From positions 124,001 through 188,000 of the forward strand of contig NZ_BAUX01000004.1 of the NCBI RefSeq assembly GCF_002897035.1: a stretch of DNA of 64,000 nt, written 5' to 3'. The notes below the pieces were generated by a model. That model saw only the letters and a program-made list of their open reading frames with translations, searched no databases and was not told the origin of the DNA. A program made the translations under genes and the position numbers. Each line of letters begins with the position of its first letter. Position 1 is the stretch's first letter. Positions 15,647 to 24,764 of the stretch are shown here, piece after piece. Origin of the DNA: Methylopila sp. Yamaguchi (GTDB lineage Bacteria; Pseudomonadota; Alphaproteobacteria; Rhizobiales; Methylopilaceae).

Positions 15647-16918
15647 ATGAAAGTCATCATTCTTAATCGCTTCTTCGCCCCGGACCAGTCGGCGACCAGC
15701 CGGATGGCCGCCAGTCTGGCCTTTGGCCTTGCGGCGGAAGGGTTCGAGGTGGAGGCGCTCGCGAGCGACGCCTGGCACGACGACGCAACGCGGCGGTTGC
15801 CTGCTATGGAGACCGTCGAAGGCGTGCGGGTGTTCCGGGTCGGCGGCGCGCGGTTCGGCCGAGCGACGCTGCTCGGCCGCGCGCTGGACTACGCGACCTT
15901 CCACATCGCCGCGGCGGCCAAGCTGGCCGCGCGGGCGCGGCGGGGAGACGTCTGCGTGGTCTGCACCGATCCGCCGCTGATGTCGGTCTCGGCCTGGCCG
16001 GCGATCGCCGCGAAGCGGGCGGTGCTGGTGAACTGGTCGAACGATCTGTTCCCCGAGGCGGCGTTCGACGCCGGCGTGCTCCCCCCGACCGGTCTGACCG
16101 GGCGCGTGGCGCTGGCCCTTAGAAACCTCACGCTCCGCCGCGCCCGGGTCACCGTGGCCCCGATCGAACGCATGGCGGCGCGGCTCCGCGCCCAAGGTGG
16201 GAGCAAAGCCAGGGTCGCCGTCGTCCCCCATTGGTCGGACGGGCAGGCGATCGCGCCGCTGCCGCGCGAGGCCTCGCGCCTCCGCGAGGAGTGGGGGCTC
16301 TCCGGAAAATTCGTGGTCGGCTATTCCGGCAATCTCGGCCGCGCCCATGATTTCCGGACCGTGCTCGACGCGGCGTCGCGGCTTCGCCATCGCGATGACG
16401 TCGCCTTCCTCTTTGTCGGCGGCGGGCACCAACGGGCGTGGGTCGAGGAGGAGGCCCGCCGCCGAGGCCTCGCGTCCGTGACCTTCAGGCCGCTCCAGCC
16501 GCTCATTCGGCTGTCGGAGTCGCTCGCGTCGGCCGACGTCCATCTTGTCACCCTGTTGCCCGAGTTCGAGCTTTCTGTGGTCCCGAGCAAGTTCTACGGG
16601 ATCGCCGCCGCCGGACGGCCGACGCTGTTCGTGGGCGACGTCGACGGCGAAGTGGCGGGCCTGCTCCGACGCCACCGCTGCGGCGCTTCGGTTCCAGTTG
16701 GGGCTTCCGAGGCTCTCGCCGCGCACATCGAGCGCCTCGCCGACAGCCCGCAGCTCACCGCCCGTCTTGGCGTCGCAGCCCGCCGCATGTTCGACGAACG
16801 CTTCTCGCGACGCCGAGGCCTAGCGGCTTGGCGGACGGTCATCGAATCCTGCGCAATCCGTCCGGCGTCCGGCGCGCCCAGCGTCTTCGGGGCTGATCCG
16901 GCGAGGACGGCGCGATGA
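15647..16918 (+). CDS. GT4 family glycosyltransferase (WbuB-like)
   Basis: 423 residues, GT-B fold. NRFFAPDQSATSRMAASLAFGL (about 6-27) is the N-terminal acceptor-domain start typical of WbuB/WcaI-like enzymes, VVGYSGNLGRAHDF opens the donor domain, and FELSVVPSKFYGIAAAGRP (about 304-322) is the E-x7-E-equivalent donor loop. ATG at 15647 follows GGGGA. It overlaps the next gene by ATGA. It presumably transfers a hexose or fucose to the lipid-linked intermediate; specificity unknown. Confidence 0.85.
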   Translation: MKVIILNRFFAPDQSATSRMAASLAFGLAAEGFEVEALASDAWHDDATRRLPAMETVEGVRVFRVGGARFGRATLLGRALDYATFHIAAAAKLAARARRGDVCVVCTDPPLMSVSAWPAIAAKRAVLVNWSNDLFPEAAFDAGVLPPTGLTGRVALALRNLTLRRARVTVAPIERMAARLRAQGGSKARVAVVPHWSDGQAIAPLPREASRLREEWGLSGKFVVGYSGNLGRAHDFRTVLDAASRLRHRDDVAFLFVGGGHQRAWVEEEARRRGLASVTFRPLQPLIRLSESLASADVHLVTLLPEFELSVVPSKFYGIAAAGRPTLFVGDVDGEVAGLLRRHRCGASVPVGASEALAAHIERLADSPQLTARLGVAARRMFDERFSRRRGLAAWRTVIESCAIRPASGAPSVFGADPARTAR

Positions 16919-18177
16919 AGTTGATCGTCAGCCAACTCGGCGCGCGGATGCATTACGCCGTGCCGCGCATGCTGCACGCGCAGGGCCGGCTGCAGCGCTT
17001 CTACACCGACATCTGCGCCACCAAAGGCTGGCCGAAGCTGCTGCGCGCCGTCCCTGGCGGGGTGATGCCGACGGCCCTGCGGCGGCTCACCGGCCGCGTG
17101 CCCTTCGCTGTGCCGGAATCCGCGGTCGTCACCTTCCCGAGCGTCGGCGTCGGCTTCGGCATGCGCCGGGCGCGGGCGAAGACGCCGACCGAGCGGACCG
17201 AGGCGCATCTTTGGGCTGGCCGCGAGCTGTCGCGGCGCCTTGTGAGCCACGTCCAGAGTCACGGCGTGGGGGAAGCGGGCGGCGTCTACGGCTTCAGCGG
17301 CGAATGCCTCGAGGTTCTCGTCGCGATGCGGGCGCGGGGCCTGAAGACGGTCGTCGAGCAGATCGTCGCCCCAAAGCTGATCCTGGACCGCCTCGTGCTC
17401 GAGGAGGAGGAGCGGTTCCCGGGATGGAGCGCCGTCTCGGCTTTCGATGGCCTGTCCGAGGACTACGCCGCGCGCGAGCGGCAGGAGTGGGCGTCGGCCG
17501 ACATGGTCGTCTGCGGCTCCGCTTTCGTGCGTGACGGTCTCATCGCAAGCGGGGTCGATCCGGCGCGCTGCGTGGTGGTGCCCTACGGCGTCGACATGCA
17601 CGAGGGCGGCGCGCCGCGCCGCAGAGCGGCTGGGCCGCTGCGCGTGCTGACGGTGGGCGGGGTCGGCCTCAGGAAAGGCGCGCCTTACGTGTTCGAGGCC
17701 GCCCGGCGCCTCGGGGCCCTCGCGGAGTTCCGGATGGTGGGCGCCTGCGACGTCGTGGGCCCGGCGCTGGCCGCGCTCGCCGACGCCGTCAGCCTGACGG
17801 GGGCCGTCCCGCGGACCGAGATCGCCGCGCACTACGCTTGGGCGGACGTCTTCCTGCTGCCCTCGATCTGCGAGGGATCGGCGACCGTCATCTACGAGGC
17901 GCTCGCGGCGGGCCTGCCGGTCGTCACCACGCCGAACGCCGGCAGCGTCGTGCGCGACGGGGTGGACGGCTACGTGGTGCCGATCCGCGACGTGGACGCC
18001 ATTGAAGCCGCGCTGACGGCCTTCGCCGCCGACGCCGAGCTCTACGAGCGGTTCTCGCAGAACGCCTGCCGCCGAGCCCGGGAATTCGATCTTCCGGCCT
18101 ATGGTCGGCGGCTGGCGGAGGCGATCGACGGCGCGCCTGCCGCCGACCTCTCCCTTCCCCTCGCTGCGGCGGTGTAG
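16915..18177 (+). CDS. GT4 family glycosyltransferase
   Basis: 420 residues, GT-B. VLTVGGVGLRKGAPYVFEAA is the donor-domain loop with the catalytic-site Arg-Lys, and ICEGSATVIYEALAAGLPVV contains the GT4 E-x7-E motif. The N-terminal domain MKLIVSQLGARMHYAVPRML and the FYTDIC segment belong to a GT4 subgroup seen in rhizobial surface-polysaccharide loci. Start overlaps the upstream stop by 4 nt (ATGA), and the next gene begins 6 nt after its stop. Donor and acceptor are not predictable. Confidence 0.85.
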   Translation: MKLIVSQLGARMHYAVPRMLHAQGRLQRFYTDICATKGWPKLLRAVPGGVMPTALRRLTGRVPFAVPESAVVTFPSVGVGFGMRRARAKTPTERTEAHLWAGRELSRRLVSHVQSHGVGEAGGVYGFSGECLEVLVAMRARGLKTVVEQIVAPKLILDRLVLEEEERFPGWSAVSAFDGLSEDYAARERQEWASADMVVCGSAFVRDGLIASGVDPARCVVVPYGVDMHEGGAPRRRAAGPLRVLTVGGVGLRKGAPYVFEAARRLGALAEFRMVGACDVVGPALAALADAVSLTGAVPRTEIAAHYAWADVFLLPSICEGSATVIYEALAAGLPVVTTPNAGSVVRDGVDGYVVPIRDVDAIEAALTAFAADAELYERFSQNACRRAREFDLPAYGRRLAEAIDGAPAADLSLPLAAAV

Positions 18178-18183
18178 GGCGCC

Positions 18184-19470
18184 ATGAACCTCCACATCGA
18201 CCCTTCGACGCTGGCCGATCCGATCCCTGCGGCCGCTCAGCCGATCCGGGTCGGCATGCTCGTCGGAGCGGTCGGAAACGGCGGCGGCGGCGTGCCGGCG
18301 AGCCTGCGCGCGCTCTGCGCCGCGCTCCACCGCCCGCCGGACGTGTCGGTCCAGGTGTTCGCCGCCGACCGATCGGCCGTGGCCTTTGATCTCGAGGCGT
18401 GGAAGCCCGCGCAGCTGCGCCTGTTCGATGTGGTGGGACCAAGGTCGTTCGGCTTCGGGCCGCGTCTTGGACCTGCGCTCGTCGCGGCCGACCTCGACGT
18501 GCTGCACGTGCATGGTCTGTGGATGTACGGTTCCGTCGCCGCGAGCCGGTGGGCGTCCAGAACCGGCCGTCCCTATGTGGTCAGCCCTCACGGGATGCTC
18601 GACCCTTGGGCGCTCGCCAACAGCCGCTGGAAGAAGGCGGCGGCGCTGTTCGCCTACGAGGCCCGCCACCTCCGCGGGGCAGCTTGGCTGCATGCGCTCT
18701 GCGCCTCCGAACGCGAGGCGATCCGCGCCTTCGGCCTGCGCAATCTGGTGTGCACCGTGGCGAACGGCGCGCATGCGCCGGCGGTCGAAAGCTACGCGCC
18801 GCGCCGGGCCGCGGCGCGCGCGTCAGGACGGCGGACGTTGCTCTACCTCGGCCGCCTCACGCCGAAAAAGGGGCTCGCGATCCTGCTCGCCGCCTGGGCC
18901 GCCGCGAAACACGCGCCGGAGGCGTGGGCGTGGGACCTTGTGGTGGCGGGCTCCGGAACGCCGGCCTACGAAGCGGGGCTTGTCGACCTCGTCAGCGCGC
19001 TCGGGATCGGCGCGTCCGTGCGTTTGGTGGGGCATCTCGACGGCGAGGCGAAAGCCGCGGCCTTCGCGAGGGCCGACGCCTTCGTGCTGCCGTCCGTCAG
19101 CGAAGGGCAGCCGCTCGCGGTGCTGGAGGCGTGGGGCTACGGCCTGCCCGCCCTGATCACCAGCCAATGCAACCTGCCCGAAGGTTTCGCGGCGGGCGCC
19201 GCCATGCCGATCGACTGTGCGGTCGACGACCTCGCGGCAGGATTGCGCGCGCTGTTCGAGCTCTCGGACGAGGCGCGCGACGCCATGGGCGCGCGGGGCC
19301 GCGCGCTGGTCGAGACGACGTTCTGCTGGGGCCGAAGCGCTCGGGACCTCGAGCGGATCTACCGGCAGGCCATCAGCCGGACCGCCCTGCGTCGAGGCCT
19401 CGAGAGGCGATCCGACGGAGACGAACCGTGCGCAGGCCGCGGGCGCGGCGCAGGGAGGACCACGCCATGA
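18184..19470 (+). CDS. GT4 family glycosyltransferase
   Basis: 428 residues, GT-B. Glycine-rich NGGGGVPASL near residue 33 binds the acceptor or phosphate, HVHGLWMYGSVAA and VVSPHGMLDPWAL are hallmarks of GT4 enzymes acting on lipid-linked sugars, LLYLGRLTPKKGL starts the donor domain, and VSEGQPLAVLEAWGYGLPAL carries E-x7-E. The last about 25 residues are low-complexity and Arg-rich, and overlap the next gene start (ATGA). Third GT4 in the block. Confidence 0.85.
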   Translation: MNLHIDPSTLADPIPAAAQPIRVGMLVGAVGNGGGGVPASLRALCAALHRPPDVSVQVFAADRSAVAFDLEAWKPAQLRLFDVVGPRSFGFGPRLGPALVAADLDVLHVHGLWMYGSVAASRWASRTGRPYVVSPHGMLDPWALANSRWKKAAALFAYEARHLRGAAWLHALCASEREAIRAFGLRNLVCTVANGAHAPAVESYAPRRAAARASGRRTLLYLGRLTPKKGLAILLAAWAAAKHAPEAWAWDLVVAGSGTPAYEAGLVDLVSALGIGASVRLVGHLDGEAKAAAFARADAFVLPSVSEGQPLAVLEAWGYGLPALITSQCNLPEGFAAGAAMPIDCAVDDLAAGLRALFELSDEARDAMGARGRALVETTFCWGRSARDLERIYRQAISRTALRRGLERRSDGDEPCAGRGRGAGRTTP

Positions 19471-20114
19471 AGCTGCCGATTCTCACCCCCGTCGACCGGG
19501 TGGACTTCATCGAACGCTACGCGCGCGGCAAACACGTGCTGCACGTGGGCTGCGCCGACATGCCCTTCACGCAGGACCGGCTGACGCGCGGGGAGCTTCT
19601 GCACCCGCGTCTGCACGCCTGCGCCCGCGAGCTGGCGGGCGTCGACCTTTCGGAGGAGGGGATCGCGATGCTGCGCGCCGCGGGCTACGAGAACCTCTAT
19701 GTCGCCGACTGCGAGAAGCCGCTCTCCGCCTGCACGCCCGGCCAGTACGAGGTGGTCGTCGCCGGCGAGACGCTCGAGCACGTGGCGAACGCCGGCGACT
19801 TCCTGACGTCGTTGCGCAGCGTCTGCCGGCCGGACGGGCGCATCCTCATCACCACCCCCAACCACGCTTCGATAAAGCTCGCCGCCCGCCTTTTCGGCCG
19901 GAACGAGATCGTGCACCCCGAGCACGTCGCCTATTACTCGGTCTCCACTCTCAGCCGGCTGCTGTCGATGGTCGGTCTCGAGCCGATGGACTGGAGGGTG
20001 TACTGGGCGGAGAAGTCGCCCCAGTCCCGCATGGCGAACGCCGCTCTTCGACGGATCTCCCGGCTTCAATACTTCGCGGATGGGTTGTGCGTCGCCTGCC
20101 GTCCTGCGGCGTGA
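19467..20114 (+). CDS. Class I SAM-dependent methyltransferase
   Basis: 215 residues. HVLHVGCADMPFT (about 23-35) is motif I, VDLSEEGIAML is motif II, VVAGETLEHVANAGDFL is the motif III/post region, and ILITTPNHASIK follows. It resembles methyltransferases of polysaccharide loci that O-methylate a sugar or cap the chain. ATG at 19467 overlaps the GT4 stop (ATGA) and GGGAGG lies 8 nt upstream. The frame is open upstream within the GT4 gene but without coding character. Target hydroxyl unknown. Confidence 0.82.
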   Translation: MKLPILTPVDRVDFIERYARGKHVLHVGCADMPFTQDRLTRGELLHPRLHACARELAGVDLSEEGIAMLRAAGYENLYVADCEKPLSACTPGQYEVVVAGETLEHVANAGDFLTSLRSVCRPDGRILITTPNHASIKLAARLFGRNEIVHPEHVAYYSVSTLSRLLSMVGLEPMDWRVYWAEKSPQSRMANAALRRISRLQYFADGLCVACRPAA

Positions 20115-20584
20115 GCCGCCGCGGCGCCGCGCCCGCCGATATACTTCGATCCCCCATGCCTGTTGCTTGAAAGCGCTGTCGCCCGGCGGAGATGGGCGAC
20201 GGCGGGCCCGGCCCGCTGCGGCTTTTGCTGCTTAAAAGGGGCAATCCTTCCGCAGCCTCGGGGTCTATGCCATTCAGGGGAGCGAGCAATACGGCATGTC
20301 AAAATTGCTTAGATAACCGGGGGTGGTGCGCCGCCCGGTCGCTGCAATTATGAAGGGTTTCTCTTAACCCAGATTAATTGTAAGCGATTTTCATTGGTTA
20401 GTATCGGACACCTAAGCCGTTTGGCGAATACTGGATGGTCAGTTTGGGTGCGGACATCCTGAGTTGAAATCACCGGATGGGAGCTCGAGGTATCGTTAAG
20501 AGATCAGTTTTCAGATGATTTTTTTCGATTCCGTCTCGGATCTTGGTCCGTGTAATCAAATAGTCAGAACATGGGGAAGCTGTT
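20115..20584 (+). promoter_or_regulatory. Regulatory gap between methyltransferase and LuxR gene
   Basis: 470 bp. The first part has a 7-bp stem GTCGCCC/GGGCGAC (20178-20200), a terminator candidate without a clean T-run, and TACTTCGATCC at 20142-20152, repeated upstream of the 6752 gene. The part from about 20300 to 20580 is strikingly AT-rich for this genome, as promoters of the LuxR gene would be. TTGTAA near 20379 with TATCGG 18 nt downstream is a weak sigma-70 candidate. Confidence 0.4.
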
Positions 20585-21313
20585 ATGACGTTTGACGGAT
20601 ATGTAATGGGCGATGCGATTGTCAGCGACACTAGCATCGCCAATCGGTGGGATAGCATCGTCGTCATCGAGTTGCGCAACATCGTGCTCGAGTGCGTGGC
20701 GAGCTGTCTGCAGGCGCGATGGCCGAGCGGCCGGATCGCGGCTTTCGCCAGCGTGATCGACTGGATGGCGTCGCTCTCGGACGACGACGACGGCGAGGTC
20801 CTCATCATGCTCGGCATCGGCGGGCGCCGCGCCTCCGACGACGTGGTGATGAACGCAATGGCGCAACTCCGGGAGGCGGCTCCTGGATGTCGGATCGTCC
20901 TGATGGGCGACGAGGAGGACGCCCCCCAGATCCTGGAGGCGCTGGACCTCGGGGCTTGCGGCTACGTTCCGACCAGCGTCAGCCTCAGCGTCGCGGTCGA
21001 AGCGATGAAGCTGGTCGCGGTCGGCGGGACCTACATTCCCGCAAGCAGCCTCACGTCCTCGCGCAAGCTGATCTGCGAAGCGTCGCACGCGAACCCGCTG
21101 GCCATGGCCGGACGCTTTACGGCGCGGCAAGCCGCCGTGGTGGACGCGCTCCGGCAGGGCAAGGCGAACAAGATCATCGCCTACGAGCTGAACATGCGGG
21201 AGAGCACCGTGAAGGTCCACGTCCGTAACATCATGCGGAAGCTGAAGGCCAAGAACCGGACGGAGGTCGCCTTCATGACCAGCGCCCAGCATCAGCCGTC
21301 CGCGCCCTGCTGA
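20585..21313 (+). CDS. LuxR/NarL-type transcription regulator with atypical receiver-like domain
   Basis: 242 residues. The C-terminal HTH (178-231: FTARQAAVVDALRQGKANK then STVKVHVRNIMRKL) is a clear GerE/LuxR domain. Residues about 24-155 follow receiver topology (GACGYVPTSVSLSVAVEAMK resembles the alpha4-beta5 end) but lack the phospho-acceptor Asp (LIMLGIGG instead) and the conserved Lys (VPTS). It therefore probably works without phosphorylation. GGGGAAG lies 8 nt before ATG 20585. It sits 32 bp upstream of the GumC-like gene, so it likely controls export-gene expression; that is inference. Confidence 0.85.
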   Translation: MTFDGYVMGDAIVSDTSIANRWDSIVVIELRNIVLECVASCLQARWPSGRIAAFASVIDWMASLSDDDDGEVLIMLGIGGRRASDDVVMNAMAQLREAAPGCRIVLMGDEEDAPQILEALDLGACGYVPTSVSLSVAVEAMKLVAVGGTYIPASSLTSSRKLICEASHANPLAMAGRFTARQAAVVDALRQGKANKIIAYELNMRESTVKVHVRNIMRKLKAKNRTEVAFMTSAQHQPSAPC

Positions 21314-21345
21314 TCGCGGAGCGACTGGGAGGGGGAGCGGGGGTC

Positions 21346-23481
21346 ATGATCGTCGCGGAACAGGCTGCGGGCGAACCTCGCTCGTCGCTGCCCGACGTGG
21401 CGCGCCGTCGGCGCGTCGCGCTCCTCCTCCCGGTCGTTCTCGGTCTCGTCTGCGCCGTCGGGGCCTACCTCGCGCTGCCCGCGCGCTACGTCGCGGAAGC
21501 GGTGGTGGCGCTCGACGCCCGCAAGGTTCAGGTCTTAAGCGTCGACGCGGTCGTGTCGCGTCTGCCTCAGGAGAATGCGGTGCTCCGCACCGAACTCGAC
21601 CTGATCGCCTCGCGGTCGATGGCCGCGGAGGTGGCGAAGCGTCTCAATCTCAAGTCCGTGCCTCCCTCGCCGGCCGCGCCGAACTGGTGGGATCGGCTGT
21701 TCGGCGGAGGGCCCGAGCCGTCCGTCGAAGAGCTACGCTCCGATCCGGCTGTCGACCGGCTGATGCAGGGCCTGCGCGTCAACAATGACGGCCGGTCCTT
21801 CACGATCTTCATATCGATGCAGTCCTCGGACCCGGTTTTCGCCGCCAAGGCGGCCAACGCCTACGCCGAGGCCTACCTCGATCACCAGATCGCGGTGCAG
21901 ACCGCGGCGACGCGGCGGGCGAGCGCCTGGCTGGGGGAAAAGCTCGAGGATCTCCGCAACCGGCTGACGGAGTCGGAGACCGCCGCGCAGTCCTTTCGGC
22001 GGACCAAGCGGCTTGAAGAGATCAACGGTCTTACCGCGGACGGACAACGGCTCGCGGCGCTGAGCGCGGAGTTCGCCGGGGCCCGTTCGCAACGAGCCGG
22101 AGCCGAGGCGAGACTTGAGGCGGTCCGCCTGGTGGTCCGGGACAGCCCGGACGCCTTAGCGTTCAGCGAAGCGCTCGGCTCCGCCACGGTGCAGTCGCTC
22201 AGGACTCGAGAGACCGAGCTGGTCCGGCAGGTGGCGGACATCGAACAGAGCGGGGCGCTGAAGAGCGGGGAGCTCCCCGCGCGGCGCCGACAGCTCGTCT
22301 CGGTCCGCGCCGAGATCGACGCTGAGATCGGCCGCGTGGTGGCGAGCCTCGCGAACGAGGTCGAGGTCGCGCGCGGCAAGGAGCGGGCGCTGGCGAACGA
22401 GGTGGCCGAGCTTGAGCGCGCGGCGGGCGAGGTGGGGCAGAACCGCGTCGTCCTGGGCCAGCTGGAACGTGAGGCCGCCGCCAACCGCTCGATCTACGAG
22501 AGCTTCCTCAACCGCTACAAGCAGACCATCGAGCAGGAGGGGCTTGCGACCTCGGACGCCAGCCTGCTGTCGCGGGCCCAGCCGCCTCAAGCTCCCACCA
22601 CCCCGAAGCTCCTGCCGCTGCTGGCCCTCGGCCTCGTGAGCGGCTGCGCGGCGGGCGTGGGCTGCGCGTTGCTGCGGGAACGGCTCGACGGCGCGGTACG
22701 GTCGACGGAAGAGCTCGAGCGGGTGGCCGGAGCGCCGCTGCTCGGCGCGGCGGCCGGAGCCCGCGGCTCGGGGCTTGCCGCGGCGATCGCGCGGATCGGC
22801 GCGGCGCTGCGGCTCGATCAGCCGCAAGCGGGCCGCAAGGTGGTGCTCGCGACCTCGGCCGACGCCAACGTCGCCGGACGCGCGGCTTTCTGCGTCGCCG
22901 TCGCCCGCAGCCTCGCCGACGAGGGGCTGTCGGTCGCTGTCCTCGATGCGGAGCCGGGCGGCCAGAGCGTCGCGCGCGCGTTCGCCACGCGCGCCAGCCC
23001 GCCCGGACCGCCGCTCGTAGGGTCGGCGCAGGATGTGTCTGGCGTTCGCCTGTCGGCGGACGCTTGCAGCGCGGCCCGTTTCGGGGCGTTGGACGAGGTC
23101 CGTGTCCGCGGACAGGCCTCCGCGCTCGACCTCGCTGGCCGCATCCGCGTTCTGCGAGAGCGGTTCGACGTCGTGCTCGTCGACGCCCCTCCGCTCTGCC
23201 AGGCGCGGGCGGCGTTGCAGGTCGGCGCTCTGGCCGACGCCGTTATCCTCGTCGAGACGGTGGGCGTGACCTCCCGCGAGGCGGTGTCCGATGCCGTCCG
23301 TCTGTTCGCGCTCCGCAACATCCCCATCGCCGGTTGCGTCGCGCTTGGCGCCAAGGGGGCGGCCGCGCCGAGCCCGGCGCCGGTCATCGCCCCGGCACGG
23401 CCTTCCGCGGCTCCGGAGAGCGTGGATTTCGGCTCGGCGGCGTCGGCGCAGCCGCGCATGCTCAAGACGACGGGAGCTTGA
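21346..23481 (+). CDS. Wzz/GumC-type polysaccharide co-polymerase with degenerate BY-kinase domain
   Basis: 711 residues. Membrane helix 1 (about 26-46), periplasmic Wzz domain, long coiled coil (about 190-400), helix 2 (about 424-446: LLALGLVSGCAAGVGCALL), then a cytoplasmic P-loop ATPase-like domain (about 495-665). In this domain Walker A, normally GxxGxGKS/T, reads ATSADANVAGRAAF with no GK[ST], while Walker B FDVVLVDAPP (about 607-616) persists. No tyrosine cluster ends the protein. It should still control chain length and link polymerisation to export, but autophosphorylation looks unlikely. The next gene starts 2 nt after its stop. Confidence 0.85.
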   Translation: MIVAEQAAGEPRSSLPDVARRRRVALLLPVVLGLVCAVGAYLALPARYVAEAVVALDARKVQVLSVDAVVSRLPQENAVLRTELDLIASRSMAAEVAKRLNLKSVPPSPAAPNWWDRLFGGGPEPSVEELRSDPAVDRLMQGLRVNNDGRSFTIFISMQSSDPVFAAKAANAYAEAYLDHQIAVQTAATRRASAWLGEKLEDLRNRLTESETAAQSFRRTKRLEEINGLTADGQRLAALSAEFAGARSQRAGAEARLEAVRLVVRDSPDALAFSEALGSATVQSLRTRETELVRQVADIEQSGALKSGELPARRRQLVSVRAEIDAEIGRVVASLANEVEVARGKERALANEVAELERAAGEVGQNRVVLGQLEREAAANRSIYESFLNRYKQTIEQEGLATSDASLLSRAQPPQAPTTPKLLPLLALGLVSGCAAGVGCALLRERLDGAVRSTEELERVAGAPLLGAAAGARGSGLAAAIARIGAALRLDQPQAGRKVVLATSADANVAGRAAFCVAVARSLADEGLSVAVLDAEPGGQSVARAFATRASPPGPPLVGSAQDVSGVRLSADACSAARFGALDEVRVRGQASALDLAGRIRVLRERFDVVLVDAPPLCQARAALQVGALADAVILVETVGVTSREAVSDAVRLFALRNIPIAGCVALGAKGAAAPSPAPVIAPARPSAAPESVDFGSAASAQPRMLKTTGA

Positions 23482-23483
23482 CC

Positions 23484-24764
23484 GTGAGCCTCCCTCGTAC
23501 GGCCCCAGGAGGGTGGCTCGTCCTGACCGCCGCCGTGCTCGCGGCGATCGCGCTATTCCAACCGACGGGCGCCGGCGCCGCCGACCGACCGGTGGGGTAC
23601 CGACTCGGCGCCGGCGATCTGCTGCAGATCACCGTGGTAGGCGAGGCCGACCTGACCGGGAAGTTCAGAGTTGGGCCGGACGGCGCGATCAGCTACCCGC
23701 TCGTCGGCAGCCTCGCCGCCGCCGATCGCACCGTCGCCGACCTCGCGCAGGACCTCGCCGCCCGCCTCGCCGAACGAGCGCCGACGCGCAGCCCGCCGCT
23801 GGTCGAAGTCGCCGAGTACGCGCCGGTGTTCGCCGCGGGCGACTTCGAGCGGCCGGGGCAATACGCGTTTCGGCCGGGCATGGTGGCGCTGGAACTTGTC
23901 GCGGTCGCCGGCGGCCTGCGGAGGCCGCGCCTCGCGACGGATTCACTGATGCTGCAGGTGATCGCGGCGGAGCAGGAGGTCGCCGACCAGCGGCTCGCCC
24001 GCGTCGCCGCCCGTGTCCACCGCGCCCGGATTGCGGCGGAGATCGCCCGGGGGCCCTTCGCTCCCGACGCGGCGACGCTCGGCGATCCCTTCGTGCCGGC
24101 CGCCGACCTGACTGCGATCATCGACAACGAGAAGGCGCTGTTCGAGGTTCGGAAGACCGTGCTCGCAGGCCAACAGGCGGCGCTTCGCAGCCAGGGGGCG
24201 AATTTTGATCAGGAGATAGCCGCCCTGAGGCGCAGCATCGCCCTCCACGAGGATGAGATCGGCCTGCTCCAGCAGGAGGTGAACACTGCCCAAGGACTCG
24301 TGGAGAAGGGGCTCGCGCCGCTGCCGCGGCTGCTGGCGTCCAAACGCCAGCTGTCCGCGACCCGGCGGGACGCGCTTGACCTCGACTCGTACCTCGCCCG
24401 CGCGCGACAGAACAAGCTGCAGATCGAGCAGAAGATTCAGGAGTTGAGCGATCAGCAGGCGAAGGACAACGCAGGCGCGCTGCTCGACCTCGACCTTAAC
24501 CTCGCGCGCATCGAGCGGAAGCTTCGCGCGGCGACGGCTGCGCTGACCGAGACCGGCTCACGTCTCGCCGTCGGTCCCGCGCAGATCCCGGAGCCGTCCT
24601 TCCGCATCGCCCGGGTCGTCGGCGAGGCCCATGTCGATCTGCCGGCGGACGAATTCACGCGACTCGAGCCCCGCGACATTCTGCGGGTCGACCGCCCGGA
24701 GCCTACGCCAGCGCCTGCGCGGGAAAGCCGTGCGCCGCCTGCCGGCGCCATAGCGGGTAGATAG
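23484..24764 (+). CDS. ExoF/Wza-type polysaccharide export protein
   Basis: 426 residues, close to rhizobial ExoF length. Signal peptide about 1-33 (TAAVLAAIALFQPTGAGA), poly_export domain YRLGAGDLLQITVVGE...GAISYPLVG (about 39-75), SLBB-like segment FERPGQYAFRPGM (about 120-132), and a long coiled coil (about 160-375). GTG at 23484 has CGGGAG 7 nt upstream and follows the GumC-like stop by 2 nt; a frame open upstream is not used. It forms or primes the periplasmic/outer-membrane export channel. Its 3' end overlaps the convergent fcl gene by 62 bp. Confidence 0.82.
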   Translation: MSLPRTAPGGWLVLTAAVLAAIALFQPTGAGAADRPVGYRLGAGDLLQITVVGEADLTGKFRVGPDGAISYPLVGSLAAADRTVADLAQDLAARLAERAPTRSPPLVEVAEYAPVFAAGDFERPGQYAFRPGMVALELVAVAGGLRRPRLATDSLMLQVIAAEQEVADQRLARVAARVHRARIAAEIARGPFAPDAATLGDPFVPAADLTAIIDNEKALFEVRKTVLAGQQAALRSQGANFDQEIAALRRSIALHEDEIGLLQQEVNTAQGLVEKGLAPLPRLLASKRQLSATRRDALDLDSYLARARQNKLQIEQKIQELSDQQAKDNAGALLDLDLNLARIERKLRAATAALTETGSRLAVGPAQIPEPSFRIARVVGEAHVDLPADEFTRLEPRDILRVDRPEPTPAPARESRAPPAGAIAGR

